A stretch of DNA of 64,000 bases. Origin: Monosporascus cannonballus. Its lineage: Eukaryota; Ascomycota; Sordariomycetes; Xylariales. The stretch covers positions 225,185-289,184 of the forward strand of contig QJNS01000746.1 in NCBI GenBank assembly GCA_004154925.1, written 5' to 3'. The stretch's first letter is position 1, and each line of letters opens with the position of its first letter. The translations under genes and the position numbers were made by a program. Below the pieces are notes generated by a model, which saw nothing but the letters and a program-made list of their open reading frames with translations, was not told the DNA's origin and did not search any database. This document shows, one piece after another, positions 49,472-62,100 of the stretch.

Positions 49472-51239
49472 CTAAACTTTATTAAAAAATTAAGAAAAAT
49501 TCTTAAACCTTTTAAAGTGAAACTTGTTAACGGAATTTCGATTAAGTTATAATTATTGTTAATTTAATACTAAATATATTTCGGTTATTTTTAATTTAAT
49601 TAATTATAGCTATTATATGAATTAAATTTGTAATTAAATAATTTATGGGAAATACGATTAATTGGTTTAAGTCCGTTATAAGAAAGTATATTATTATATT
49701 AGTCGAAAAACGAAAACCAGAAATAATATAAATATATAACTATTACGAACAATTTAAATAAATATTAACGAAAGTTTTTGGAATAATAAACGAAAAAATA
49801 AAAACAGAAATATAAATTTAATAATTATAATAATATGAATTAATATTTAATTACGGTAATACGTTTATTTAATTAGCCTTTAAGCTAAATTAATAATAAA
49901 AAGTATTAAGAATTAAAATTTTCGGTAACCTTAAAAAATATAAGAAAAGTTTTTTAAATTTAATCGGCCTAATTATTTGTCGGATTATATCAGTATAGCA
50001 ATTAAAATTAACAACCGATAATACGCCTAATATATTAAAGGTATTAAAAACAGTAATAATAACAAAATTTAATATACGGCTAATATTAATACTTTTCGAC
50101 GTAATAACATTTTTTATGGCATGGAACCAGAACCTATGGAGCTAAAGGCCACTTACAGGAAGAACTGGAATTAAACCAAATGTTTCAATTATAACAGGAT
50201 AAGACATAAAGCAGCATGGTACAAGGCGCTTAAAAGATCCCGTCAGGATAATTAAAAATCTATACCCGAAAGATAATCCAAAAAAGGTTAAAAAAAAAAA
50301 GGCAAATCTAATAATATAATTCGGCTTAAGTACGTATTAAGCCCTTTATAATAAAAAATCTAATAAGGAACAGGTAAAACCAAGAAATTAATTTAATATA
50401 TATTATGAATATAATAAGAAAAATTATAATGGTAATTACGCAAATATTAGGATTAAACAAAAAAAGTTTGTACCGTAACCTTTAATAAATACGGTAAAAT
50501 ATATGTTATATATTGTGGACGACGAGAATATCCCGATTGTGAAAAATGGAAATAATATATTTACGGAAAAATTACCCGCATATATTATACATAAATCGAA
50601 TTTTTTAACCGAACCGGAAATAACAAAAATAATAAATAATAATATCGATATTTTCGATTTATAACCCTAGAAAATATTTATTAATTGGCCGAAATAAAGA
50701 GTTGGTCCGAAAAAAAAATGCCCTTAAGAAAACTATTTTTGTTATTACGAATAATGTAACCATTAAACGGGAAAAGAGTTAATTTAGCATATAATAAAGA
50801 AATATTGCTAAAGAGCCATTATAGATTTTTATTTTCAGTTAATATTTATTATAAACTTTAACGAAAAAAAGACCATTAAAAATGAAATACGTTAGGTTAT
50901 AAATAAGCATTAAAACGATAATTAATACGACATATAATAAGGTACGGTCAAAACCATAAAAAATTATTTAATAAGTGAAAAAATACAGCAGAATTAAGAA
51001 TAATTGATATAGCTTAAAGGAACAGTACGCCGATAATAACGATAAATATAACAATTTAACGCGTTATATAGAAAGGCATAGATAAAGTTCGATAAATTAG
51101 AAAAGGAGTTAAAAAAAGTTACTTGTAAATAAGCCACAGGATAACAAAATGTTAAAAAATTAAAAGGAATTTTTAAATAAGGCTTTAAACGCAACAATAA
51201 GAGCCGTTAATAACCTTGTTACTTTGGATATAAGAATAA

Positions 51240-51530
51240 AAACGTATTAATATACCGTAATAGTGAATTACGGAGCTTTGGGCGGAAATTATATTGTACC
51301 AGATATGGTTAATGGGTTTAGATTATTATGGAAATATAAGTTAAAACCTTATACAGTTACGAATGCCGAAGGTTAAAAATTCGTTTATAATAACGGAAAA
51401 ATTATACGCGAAATTGATTATTTCGAAATTTTTGTCCAAAGACAATACTAGATTGCTGATTTCGATATCGTTCTATTTGGGAATTACGATATAATCTTAG
51501 GATTACCATAAATACGACAGTACGGAATCT
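51240..51530 (+). pseudogene. Retropepsin-like protease remnant
   Basis: ALGGNYIVPDMV (about 51,270) corresponds to the DSGAtgNFIsp.v active-site segment with its Asp/Ser lost. KPYTVTNAEG (51,345) and the end motif LFGNYDIILGLP (51,475-51,510, as in DiiLGlPWL) complete the fold order. The copy at 60,952-61,143 has an open frame over the same segment (MDFGTLSRNYIIPNVVSKF). Confidence 0.65.
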
Positions 51531-51899
51531 TAATTAATGGAAGGACTGGCCAGGTAAAATACATTTTATACCTTATTAACGGATAAAAAAAAGAAAATTA
51601 AGATCTTAATATTCGATTAAAAATAATAACGAATGTAGGCATAAGGATACGACAAAAACCTTATTACCTAAAGCGATAAAATATTTTTTAAAAAAATAGA
51701 TCTTAAAGAAAAATACGACGTATCATTATTACTATTAAAGCGAAATTAAAACAATTAAATAACGATTTAAAATAATAACCTTAAAAATTCGAATATCTAA
51801 TTAATATGTTATTATAGTATTATAAATATAAATAACTTTTTAAAAAGGAATTCGATACGAAGTTATTAAAATATAGCAAATAAGATTATAAAATAATTC

Positions 51900-53200
51900 T
51901 TAAAAAAAATCTTCGACGAAGTTTTACCAAATTTACAACAATGGAAACGAATTACGTATTTTTAAAAAATACCTAAAAGATCGGCCACAAAAGGGATAAA
52001 TTCGGCCTTCGAAATTATCAATAAATTACCTAATATTTTTCGTACTTAAAAGGAATAGGAAGTTACGATTTGTAGTTAATTATCAATAATTAAACGATAT
52101 TATTATTAAAAATCGAATATTATTACCCCTAATTACAAAAATAAAAAACTGATTTTACGGAATTAACTGGTTTATAGTATTCGATTTCAAAGATAGATAT
52201 AACCTTATTAGGATCGAAAAAGGATACGAATGGAAGATAACCTTTAAGATGAAATACGAATTATTTAAATATTTGGTAATACTAATAGGACTTACGAACG
52301 TATTAATAACTTTTTAATAGATGGTAAATTATGTGTTATAAAAATATCTCGATATTTTTATCGTATGCTACCTTAATGATATTTTTTTAAAAAAACGTAA
52401 GAAATATATGTAAAATACGTTTATAAAATTTTCTAAGTTTTATAGGACGTAAGGCTATTTGTTAACGCAAAAAAAAAATTTTAAGTACAGGAAATGGAAT
52501 ATCTAAAATATATTATTACTTTATGACGTATTAAAATAAAGCTTAAAAATTATTGCAGTTATAAAATGGCAGATGTTAATTACGGTTAAGAAGGTATAGG
52601 TATTCTTTGGATTCGCCAAATATGATAGAAAGTTTATTCGGAACTTTAACAGAATATTTATACCCTTTAACTAACTTTACGAAAAAAGAAAAACAATTTA
52701 AATGGACGTCCGAAACAGAAAAGGCGTTTTAGGATATTAAGGATGTAATTATTAACCAGCCAGTATTAATTATGTACAATCCAGTACGCCCCGTCGAATT
52801 AAAAACCGGTATTTTGGATTACGCGTTAAACGTAATAATCGGATAGCGAAATAAATAAGGCAAATTATACCTTATTATATTCTTTTTATATAAGTTAAAA
52901 GGAACCGAACTTAATTATGGCGTTCTACATAAAGAATTTATGGCTATTATTATGGTTTTCCGAAAGTTTAAACATTTCCTAAAGGGAAATTTGTACTAGG
53001 TTAAGGTTTATACGGATTATTAAAATTTTACCCGATTTACTATAACTAAGAAATTTACAAAACGATAATTAAAATACGTAAAAAAAATTGGCAAATTTTG
53101 ATTTCGTTATTATCTAAAAAAAGGTTTACAAAACGGTAAAGCTGATACCTTAAACAAGCGACCAGATTTCCCCAAAAAAATTAGTCAAAATTAGCCATAT
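51900..53200 (+). pseudogene. Reverse transcriptase and RNase H remnant
   Basis: Core RT motifs in order: ETNYVFLK, then RLVVNYQ.LN-like text, IVFDFKDRYNLIRIEKGYEW (52,170-52,240), KMKYELFKYLV and LIGLTNVL. The catalytic box reads YLND at 52,369-52,380 (YLDD with a G-to-A change). The connection has FAKYDRKFIRNFNRI-like and LTNFTKK segments. RNase H shows QPVLIMYNPVRPVELKTGI, then LDYALNVIIG and TDY.NFT. All are known Ty3/gypsy landmarks. Confidence 0.85.
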
Positions 53201-53379
53201 AATTTTTGATACCACCACCAAAAAAATTTTTACGTTTACGACAAATTACGACAATTTAAGTAATATCTTTTGATATACATTAAAGGATCCAGCAATATAA
53301 CGACGGTTTCCTAGAAAACCAAAAAACGGACAAAAAACAAATTCCAAAAAATAGTAAAAAGATTTAATACAAAACATAT

Positions 53380-54590
53380 ACGAATATCAGTTACATAAAT
53401 ATCTAAGGATTTACAAAACCTTAAAACAGCTTTAAAGTAAATATTTTTTTTTAAATAAAATTACGCATACAAAAAATTATTTAATAATGCCATATTTACG
53501 TTAAAACGAAAGCTCAATAACATAAACCATACGGAAAGTTACAGCTATTATCAGTCGTAAAGCCACTATGGTATTTAATCCTATTTGATTTTATCACTAG
53601 ACTTTTTATATTAAAAGATTTAGTTACAGGAGTACATTATAACAGTATTTTCGTAATCGTCGACCGATTTACAAAATGTTCTTATTTTTTTATTATACTA
53701 TAAGAACACAAAACGCGGAATAAATACTTTATATTTTTTCAGATATATTTTTAATATATATGGATTATTAATAGAAATTATTTTAAATAAAGAATCCATA
53801 TTTGCATTTAAATTTTGGTAAGGTTTTATAGCATAGATCGGCCTAAATTACAAATTATCTATCGCTTTTAGATTTCTGACGGACGGATAAATAAAATAAA
53901 CGAATTAAATTTTGGAAACTTATTTACGGTATTACATTAATTACGAATGGCATAATTGGGTTAAAAAGTTACTTATTATTTAGTTAACTTATAATACCAA
54001 TTATTAAGAAAATATTAAAATAATATCTGTAAATGCGAGTTTTGGTTTTATTTTAAAAGTTTACAGAAAAGCATATAATAACGGTTCAATTAATGTTAAA
54101 AGAATTCTTATATCCGAATAATTATAATAATTGTATTGAAAATAAAACCAGAACTGGAATTCGTATATAATTAGATAAACAAGTATTATAATTAGAAAAA
54201 ATTAAAAGGATTTGTTTTCGAAAAAAAGAAAATGCTTTTTTTCGTTACTAAAAGTATTTAAATAAAGAGATCCAGCAAAAAATTTGACTTTAAATATATT
54301 GGCCTATAAAAAATCATTAAGAAAATTTCAGAAAATAATTATTGATTAAAACTTTTATGCAGGGTTAAATTTTACCTAATTTTTTACGTTTCTTTATTCG
54401 AATTAATAACAGATACAATTAAAATGTATATGGTATAAGACGATATAAAAATAATAGACGAATAGGTATATAAGACGGAAAAGATTTTCGACATACGGAA
54501 ATAAAACGGACTTACCCCGTACCTAATTAAATGGAAAAAAATATCCGAACTTAAAAAATACTTGGGAATTCGCCAAAAATCTTATTAACG
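53380..54590 (+). pseudogene. Integrase and chromodomain remnant
   Basis: The zinc-binding region near 53,490 is decayed. Then KPYGKLQLL and LILFDFITRLFILKDLVTGV lead to YNSIFVIVDRFTK (about 53,640-53,680), the integrase core with its first catalytic Asp region. A basic segment at about 54,230 follows. The chromodomain at 54,470-54,560 reads YKTEKIFDIRK and LIKWKKYPNLKNTWEF. It is followed by a tail, RLIKEFLPITIGASQLTIDQ, and SVAGISDQSAAVYADVTA in unusually GC-rich DNA (54,590-54,720). Confidence 0.85.
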
Positions 54591-54883
54591 CCCAGCGCTT
54601 ATTAAAGAATTTTTACCGATAACGATAGGCGCGTCCCAATTAACAATCGACCAATCGGTAGCCGGGATATCGGACCAGTCGGCCGCGGTCTACGCCGACG
54701 TAACAGCCATAACGGCAGCCTCCAATTATTTTTGTTTCTAACGCTTTTATTCTTCCAACTCATTTAATAACTAAAGCCCACATTATACCATGATAACACC
54801 TTTCGAACGAACTACCCTTTTTTTATTTACACAAACGAATAAAACGAAAAAAAAACTTTATTTATTTCTTCCTGTTAACGACG

Positions 54884-55204
54884 CTATACCTTAAGATAAA
54901 GCCGGTAAAGCTTTAATAATCGTTTCTTAATAAGCGTTTTTTTTCCGTTCCAAACGTTAATGTTTTCGGCGAATATTTTATATAAAAAAAACGGTACGCC
55001 AATACTATCGCAAAACCGGCTTCGATTAACATATTCCTTATACCTTAAAACGTTTTCCATCATTTTACACCTTATATTTTTCGAAAAACAATAAAAATAA
55101 GGCATAATTTCGTACCCGAATTTGTCAAAGGCTTTTACGAGCTTAATACCACGAACGGTAAAAAAACAAGGAATATAACGAATCTTAAAAATACGAAACG
55201 ACAT
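54884..55204 (-). CDS. Antisense Cys-rich protein of gypsy family A, 106 codons
   Basis: It lies between chromodomain and 3' LTR on the strand opposite to pol, with its ATG 88 bases inside the LTR. It reads MSFRIFKIRYIPCFFTVRGI, then VKAFDKFGYEIMPYFYCFSK, NIRCKMMENVLRYKEYVNRS and RFCDSIGVP. The spacing YCFSKNIRCKMM...YKEYVNRSRFCD suggests an original C-x2-C...C-x2-C...CD pattern in which TGC/TGT codons became TAC/TAT by RIP. I recall small fungal proteins with C(S/K)YC...C..M...RCKECV.RGR.CDGTGV, followed by an arginine- and leucine-rich coiled tail, and I believe this is a relative. The frame beyond the stop at 54,884 continues such a tail (LYLKV*RR*QEEI), so the current ORF is probably truncated. 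Copies exist at 1,450-1,900 and 56,432-56,900. The role is unknown; zinc and nucleic-acid binding is a guess. Confidence 0.55.
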   Translation of the reverse strand: MSFRIFKIRYIPCFFTVRGIKLVKAFDKFGYEIMPYFYCFSKNIRCKMMENVLRYKEYVNRSRFCDSIGVPFFLYKIFAENINVWNGKKTLIKKRLLKLYRLYLKV

Positions 55205-55292
55205 AATTAAGAACTAAAAGAAAAAAAAGGTCACTTACCAAACGAAAAGAAAAAAAAATCTTAAAAACAAGATTTTTAAAAAAGGAAAATCG

Positions 55293-55700
55293 TATTACGA
55301 TCTAACAAATTTCGGCCTCAAAAAACGGTCAAACAAGGATTATACGGGTCACCCCTCAGATTACGTAACGGTGATTATTGCTAAGCCAATAATTATCGGT
55401 AATCAGAAATAATCCTAAGTAATAATAATTACTACCGGCTGCATAATCATAAATAATTAAGCAAAAAAGGGGCAAAATATATACGTTCGTTATTTCCATA
55501 AATCTAGATAATACCAATTCATAATACGTATTAATATTAATTACTTGTAATAACATTCATTTCTTTATCTAAGGCACCCTTGATATTATGAGACGTAATT
55601 AAATTATTTTATTGCTTTAAAGTCCCACGATACTTCTGCCAACATAAATAAACCCGTACGACTAAAGTTTAATAATTGGTTAAACCACCTAGCCGTCACA
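55293..55700 (+). repeat. 3' LTR, 408 bases
   Basis: Starts TATTACGATCTAACAAATTT (RIP form of TGTTACGACC...) and ends AGCCGTCACA. Compared with the 5' LTR, most differences are C-to-T or G-to-A, consistent with RIP on one or both strands. Confidence 0.88.
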
Positions 55701-55976
55701 TAAAAAAAAGAACTAAAATAAACAGCAGAACACTTTTAAACTGGCCGTTTAAATAACTTTTTAAAGAAATATATATATACACCAAAATAATCATTTTGTA
55801 ATTAATAATAACCATAAAATTAATTCCATGTAAGGCATTTCATTTACCTAATAAACTAATTAATATAATTTAATTAGACAATTAATTAATTACAAATTAA
55901 AAATAGCAATTTATATTTAGTTTAATAACAAACATATTACAAACTTAAACCCTTTTTTGAAGAAAAAAACAGCGTT

Positions 55977-58460
55977 TTATAACGGCTAAAAGGCTTAATC
56001 AACTATTAAACCTTAATTGCACGGGTTTATATTAGCTAAAGTATCGTAAGAATTTAAGCAATATAATAGCTTAATTACATTTCGTAATATTAATAATATT
56101 TTTGAATAACAAAATTATATCATAAACTAATATTATTTAAACTGTGGATTTAACGAATATATATATTTACGCCGACTTACTAACATATTACAAATACGTT
56201 AAAAATTTAACTAATTGGCTTATTACTAATAAATTAATAATCCGACTCACTGGCTTACCATTAATAAATTAGTAATTTATTAGGTAATTTAACTTGCTTA
56301 ATTTTTTAACTTATTTTTCTTGTAACCGGTTTTTAAGGCCGTAACCTATTAGGTTATAATACAATTTCTCTTTTTCTAAAAATCTTACTCTTAGGAAATT
56401 TTTTCCCAAATAAATCCTTTTTCCCTTAATTATGTCGCGTTATGTTTTTAAAGCGTTACTTTCGTAAAACCGAATAACGTTACCTTTTAGTTAATTAAAA
56501 TAAAAACTTTCGAAATTATGCTATTTTTTTTTCTTAAAAATCTTTACTTATCAAATTTTGAAAATGATTTTTTAACATAAAGAATATATACGTCGTAATC
56601 GGCTATGTAATAAAACAAATATATCCTTATCTCCATAATTAATTATAATGTTGCACAAATTCGTCATTTACAAAAAAAAACCTAATTATCGAAAAGGCTT
56701 TATCAAGTTTTTTTACCCGATTATTTCGCATTTATCGTTAATAACAATAACATTAAGCGCAAGGTATTAAATTTATTAATCGTACTTTTTAATTCTGAAA
56801 CGAATTTAATAACTTTAAACGTCGTAGAATGCAAAAGTTAATAAAGAGTTAAATTTCCGGAAATATAAACGTCATCAACTGGAGTTCCATTAATCTGCAA
56901 ATACCGTTTTTATAAAACGTTAATTAAAACGCGATTTTTAATTCCGTCTTTATTAATGGAAATCCTTTAATAAACGTTCGGCGTTTATAAGATTTTTGGC
57001 AAGTTTCCAGGTATTTTCTAAATCCGGGCACTTTTTTTTAACCACATACTAGGTATATCCATGTTCTTTCTGCATATCGAAAATCCGTTTTACATGCTAT
57101 TTCGTTTTCCATTTTTATATTTTTTTGTCTCGTATAAACTTTAATAATATTTATTATTAATTCGAACAAGGAAACCTAATATCCTGAGTAAGATATAACT
57201 TTTAATAAAAGCTTTAATTAATAATTATTTTTGGTAATTTTATTAATAATTTTGTATAAACCGATATATTTAAAATCAAATCTTTTTATCACGTTTTCTT
57301 GTTTCAATATTTTTGATAAATAGGTAAATCAATGTTTTTTCCTTTATATGTTAATTTGTAATAACATTTTCTGGTTATAATATTCGTTTATTTGATTATA
57401 TACGAACTTTACTTTAAATATTTTGATATAATTATTTACGTTATTTTAACATCAAGATTATATTAATACTAATAAGTTTATTATAAATATTTTATAAACA
57501 TTAGATTTAGAACAACTTTCAATGTTTATCAAAATTCATTAAATTTTTCGTATTCCTTAACATTTTCAATTAAAGATATAATGCGTAACTTTTGCATTTA
57601 TATATGTTGTTCGTATTTATTATTATATTCTAAACAAGTTTTTAACTTTTAATTTAACCGGTTTCAATGTGTACATATTTTTTATTTGATTTAATATATG
57701 TTAAAACAGTTTATTAAAACTCTAAAGGTACTTTTTGGGTTAAAAACAGTTTATATAGCAATTTAGTTAACTTGAAACCGTTTTCCAAAAATATATATTA
57801 CTTATGTAGTATGTTTAAAAATTTATTAAACAACATTTTTTTGTAAGTGGCTTTATGATTACGAAAATACTGTTGTAATATAATTTTATCATTAAGCTTC
57901 CGAATAAATGAAATGTAACAATAGAATTTATATTAATTAAACTTTATAACCTTTTAAAAAAGTTAATAGCGGCTGTAATTTTCCGTAGGGTTTATATCGT
58001 TAAGTTTTGGCCTTATTAAAAAATCGTATTATTATAGTATTTTTTAAATTATTGTTTTTATTTTAAGGAAATGATAGATACGTTAAAATGGGTTTAACGT
58101 TTTGTAAATCGGTGAATAATTTTTGTAATTGCTATTTATATATGTGGCGTATTAAATTTATTTAGTGTTTTTTAATTTTTTTAGTTTAGTGAAATTTTCC
58201 TTTTTTGATAAATTATTATTATATTTTTGAATTTCTTAATGTATATCGCATGGTATAACCCTTATTGCTATAATTCGCTCTCAAAAGTTTTTTATTATAG
58301 TATTGAAAGTTATATAATTGATTTTAACTAGTTTTTAAGATTTGGGCGTTTGCTTAAAGTATCGACTTTATTATTTTTAAGCTTTTTCTGTAAATGATAG
58401 CGTAATTAAAACTTGTTATTCTTTTTCCGTATCGTAATGATCGTTTTATAAGATCCTGGG
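55977..58460 (-). mobile_element. Reversed gypsy family A element, 3' half
   Basis: LTR at 55,977-56,361 (minus strand; starts TATAACGGCT, ends GGTTATAATA), then antisense ORF remnant, chromodomain, integrase and RNase H end. Minus-strand landmarks are SECPDLENTW-like and LAKNLINAERLLKDFH near 57,000, KPYGKLQPLLT near 57,980, and KNNKVDTLSKRPNL near 58,350. The 5' half is missing; at about 58,460 the sequence changes to the Copia-like scrap. Confidence 0.7.
56432..56900 (+). pseudogene. Antisense Cys-rich ORF remnant, reversed copy
   Basis: ATG at 56,432 lies 71 bases inside the LTR, matching the geometry at 55,204. MSRYVFKA is followed by a decayed body with QHKEYIRRNRLCNKTNISLS (about 56,570-56,640), parallel to YKEYVNRSRFCDSIGVP of the other copy. 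The tail stays basic and Leu-rich across stops. Confidence 0.5.
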
Positions 58461-59160
58461 TACTACAGCGCTGCACCTTTTTTAGGTTCTGGGAAATATT
58501 TTGTTATTGTATGGGAAAAAAAGGAGTCTATCTAATAAGCGCGTAACGTTTGCGTATATATAACAAAACGGTAGTTGAAAAAGGCCGCTTTTTTTAATAC
58601 CGTCATAATAACTTTTTTTAAAATAGTTAACTTTAAAGACGTAACAAAAATATAAATGTTTTTTTAGGTACATATTTTAACTTACTAATAATATATTAGG
58701 TATCGTAAGGCGTCATTATAGTAATAAGGTATATACGCAATATAGCCGAAATAAGGGTACTGTAATACTAAGGTAGCAGATTACCTTATAAAAAAATGCA
58801 TAATATTAATTCCGGTAGGGAATTAATAATTTTATTATACGGAATATTATTAACTCCATAGGATTTTGCTGTATCCTTTTTTTACCGTTTTCGTCATATA
58901 AATACTTGGTACTTTTTGAACTTTTTTTTCAAAACGCCATATTATTAATTTCATCATACCGTTACATTTTTTTTTTGCTTTTTTATTATTTTTGCGCCGT
59001 TCGCTTTCTTACCCTTACACAAAACTTTTTTCTTTTCGTAATGCTTTTCTGATTTTATATTACATACGTAACGGCTGTCTGTATTAAACGACTTTATATA
59101 ATTTATTTGCGGAAATGTTTTTAAAATTATTTTCTTGATTTAAATAAGATGTTCGTTTTT
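58460..59160 (-). pseudogene. Possible Copia-type pol fragment (protease region)
   Basis: On the minus strand a frame of about 95 codons is open from near 59,130 to 58,840: FNTDSRYVCNIKSEKHY, then KKCNGMMKLIIWRF, VQKVPSIYMTKTVKKGYS. It resembles the Copia protease/post-protease order (DSGa..HvCN...S, then vNGvvkL.nVLYVPsl..nLiSv.kLvkkGYs). Downstream the same strand keeps a long frame with few stops (YPYFGYIAYIPYYYNDALRY). Less RIPed than neighbours. The assignment is tentative. Confidence 0.35.
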
Positions 59161-59199
59161 TGTTATTTTGAATGTACCGGAACGGGTAACAGCTCTAAG

Positions 59200-62100
59200 A
59201 TTTAATCAAAATCCAGTTAGGTTGCGAAAAATATATACGTCTATTATATCCCATAATATGGATGATATTTATTTATAATATAACTTCATAATTTATGGCA
59301 TTTTTTGTATTACGACATGTAAATAAGTTGATTTAATGCTTAAACTTTCACGACATTATTATTCATATAAACTCGTACGATCCAGGTTTAATAATTAGTT
59401 AATCTTTTTGCCGTTACACCTTATAAACTTTTATTTAGTAACACCGTTAAATTTTAAGTAATATTTAATGTTGTAAAAATATCGACCAGGATTTAAAAAA
59501 CCTTTGCTTAATAATTTTAAGCCCGGAATCGAAAATTCGAGACAGAAACTTAATAATTTGTTCGTTAAGTTAAAATATAGTTATTTATTTAGGCCTTTTT
59601 TATTAAAATAAAGTTTTAAAAGCCGGAGCCGTATAATAGAAAAATGGCTTTCGAAATGTTTTCAATTAAATATATATTTAATTCCCGAAATTTTTCCGTC
59701 AATAAATTAACGAATTAAATATTGGCCGTAATAACGTATTTAATAAAAGATGTGGCCGATTAGTTTGAACCCGTTATAAATGATTACCTGGAGAAAGGAA
59801 AGTCGGATGAAAAAAAGTTTATCAACGAAATTTTTTGAGTATATTAATTTCGGTAATCTGGATAAAAAACGTTTCATAATATACCAAATCATTTAATTGC
59901 AGTAAAATGGACAAGTTTTTAAGTACGTAATTATTTTTAAGAATTTTGCGGCTAAGGCCGGATAAAGAATGATACGGCCGACGTCCTTATCCATATATTT
60001 AATAAGGAATTAAATGATAATATGAATAGCGAAATTAATCCGATGGAATAATTAGTTACGTTAAATAAATATATCACAAAAGTAATTAAAATTGATAACC
60101 GATAATTTAAAAAGCGATAAAAAAGCATAATATGCCTTACGATTTGGTTATACCAAATTTAATTAGGGAAAGAAACGAAATGTGCTTTTTATTTCTTATG
60201 GCATAACGCCAAAACCTATTGAATTTGGCGCTACCTAAAAACGAAATTAAAACACGTGAAGTATTTCAATGGCGGCAAAATGGAATATAAAGCCTCTAAA
60301 TACAAAAAACCTAAGACACCCCAAAAAGATAACTGGCTATCAATATTAAAAAAGAAAAATAATTAAAACAACGATAATAAAGCTATTAAGAGAATTTAAG
60401 CCCGGTACGAACAAAAGTTATTACGATAAGAAATTCGATACGACATACGAAAAGTTAAAAAACTAATTTAAAGGGCATTTAAAAGACGATAGAATGTGTT
60501 CAAAAGTGATTAAAAATATTAAAAATGGACGGAAATTATTTATTGTGGAATTCAAAACGAACATGATAAAATATACGTAATATATTATTAATAACGAAAA
60601 TAAATAATATTGATACGGCATAATGGGATATTATGTAAGAAATATCCGCGTTAATTACTTAATAAGACAGGAAATTATAATAAATTTAAGAATAATTAAT
60701 ATAATTTGAAAAGTAAAGATGTTGCCAAAAACAAGAAATGTAACAGTTTGATATATGGAAATATAAATACTATTTAGTAAATTCGAAGAAAAGTTTAAAA
60801 CAAGTTATTTCTAGAAATGTTACAGAATAACGAAACATAGAAAATGTAAAAAGGATTTTTTTTTAAAAAAGTTTTAAACGCGGTACTAAAAGCCGTTCAT
60901 AACTTTATTATTTTTGAAATACCAATTGTAACATATTAATGTACTGTAATAATGGATTTCGGAACTTTAAGCAGAAATTATATTATACCAAACGTCGTGA
61001 GTAAGTTTAAATTGTTATGGAAATATAAGTTAAAATCTTACATTATCACGAATACCAAAAGTGAAGATGTCGCTTACGATAAAGGAAAACTTAAGCGCGA
61101 AATTAATTATTTCGAGATTTTTTTAACGACCGATATTAAATAATCGATATTAATCTTACTTTATTCGGAAATTACGATGTAATTTTAAAAACATTTTAAA
61201 TATACCAGTGTAAAGCTTTACGTGATAAAAACTTAATTAGGTAAAATTTGTTTCATATATTATCGATAAATGGGATTTTAAAAATAACAAATTTTAATAT
61301 CGGATCGGAGATGGTGATAAATGCAGATATAAAGATATAACAAAAGTTATGCCAATTGTAAAAATAAGATATAAAAAATATAACAGAAAATTATAACGTA
61401 TTATTGTTCTTATTAAAACCAAGTTTAAATAAAGGTATAGCGTTTCATACTTATAATTTAAAATTTTTTAAAAATTTAATTCATGTATCATTATATTAAT
61501 CCAAATATTAATTGTTTCTAAAGAATTAAATGCAAAATTATTAAAACATAATAATTGAGACTGTGAAATAGTTTTTAAGTAAAGTTTATATACAAAGATT
61601 TACCGTATTTATAACTTTAAAAAAATAAATTACGCACATTTAAAAAAATACCTAAAAATTCCGTTATAAAAGGGATAAATTGGAGCTTTAAATCCATTTA
61701 CAAAATACCCCATTTTTTATTTTTAAAAAATAAAAAGTTGTGATTTATGGTTAATTACCAACAATTAAATGACGCTACCTTTTATAATCAAATATTATTA
61801 ACCTTAATTATTCAAATAAAAATTTAATTTTAATGATAGATATAACCTCATTAAAATGAAAAAAAGGTTATAAATCAAAATATATTTAGAACTAAATATA
61901 AATTATTTATGTATTTAAGTACGGTAATAAAATTTACGGATGTACTAATAACCTTTTGACGGATGGTAAATTTTTATTACAAAATACCTTAACGTTTTCG
62001 TTATGTTCTATGTCACCGATATTTTTATTTAATTGGAAATTCATATATATATATATATATAATACGTATATAAACTTTTTTGAGTTTCATAAAACGTTAA

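Larger units (their letters stand above)
48746..55700 (+). mobile_element. Near full-length Ty3/gypsy chromovirus-type element, family A
   Basis: It has two LTRs (48,746-49,145 and 55,293-55,700) in the same orientation, with gag, protease, RT, RNase H, integrase and chromodomain between them in the Ty3/gypsy order, total 6,955 bases. Flanking pentamers TATAA and TAAAA match at four of five positions, a weak target duplication. All pol domains are readable only across stops, most from CAA, CAG and TGG codons, so RIP killed it. The 5' LTR and first 90 gag codons are much less mutated than the remainder. An antisense ORF lies at 54,884-55,204. Confidence 0.88.

Noticed and set aside
55356..55556. 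66-codon minus-strand frame in the 3' LTR
   Set aside because: Lies entirely in non-coding LTR sequence and is not kept in the 5' LTR.
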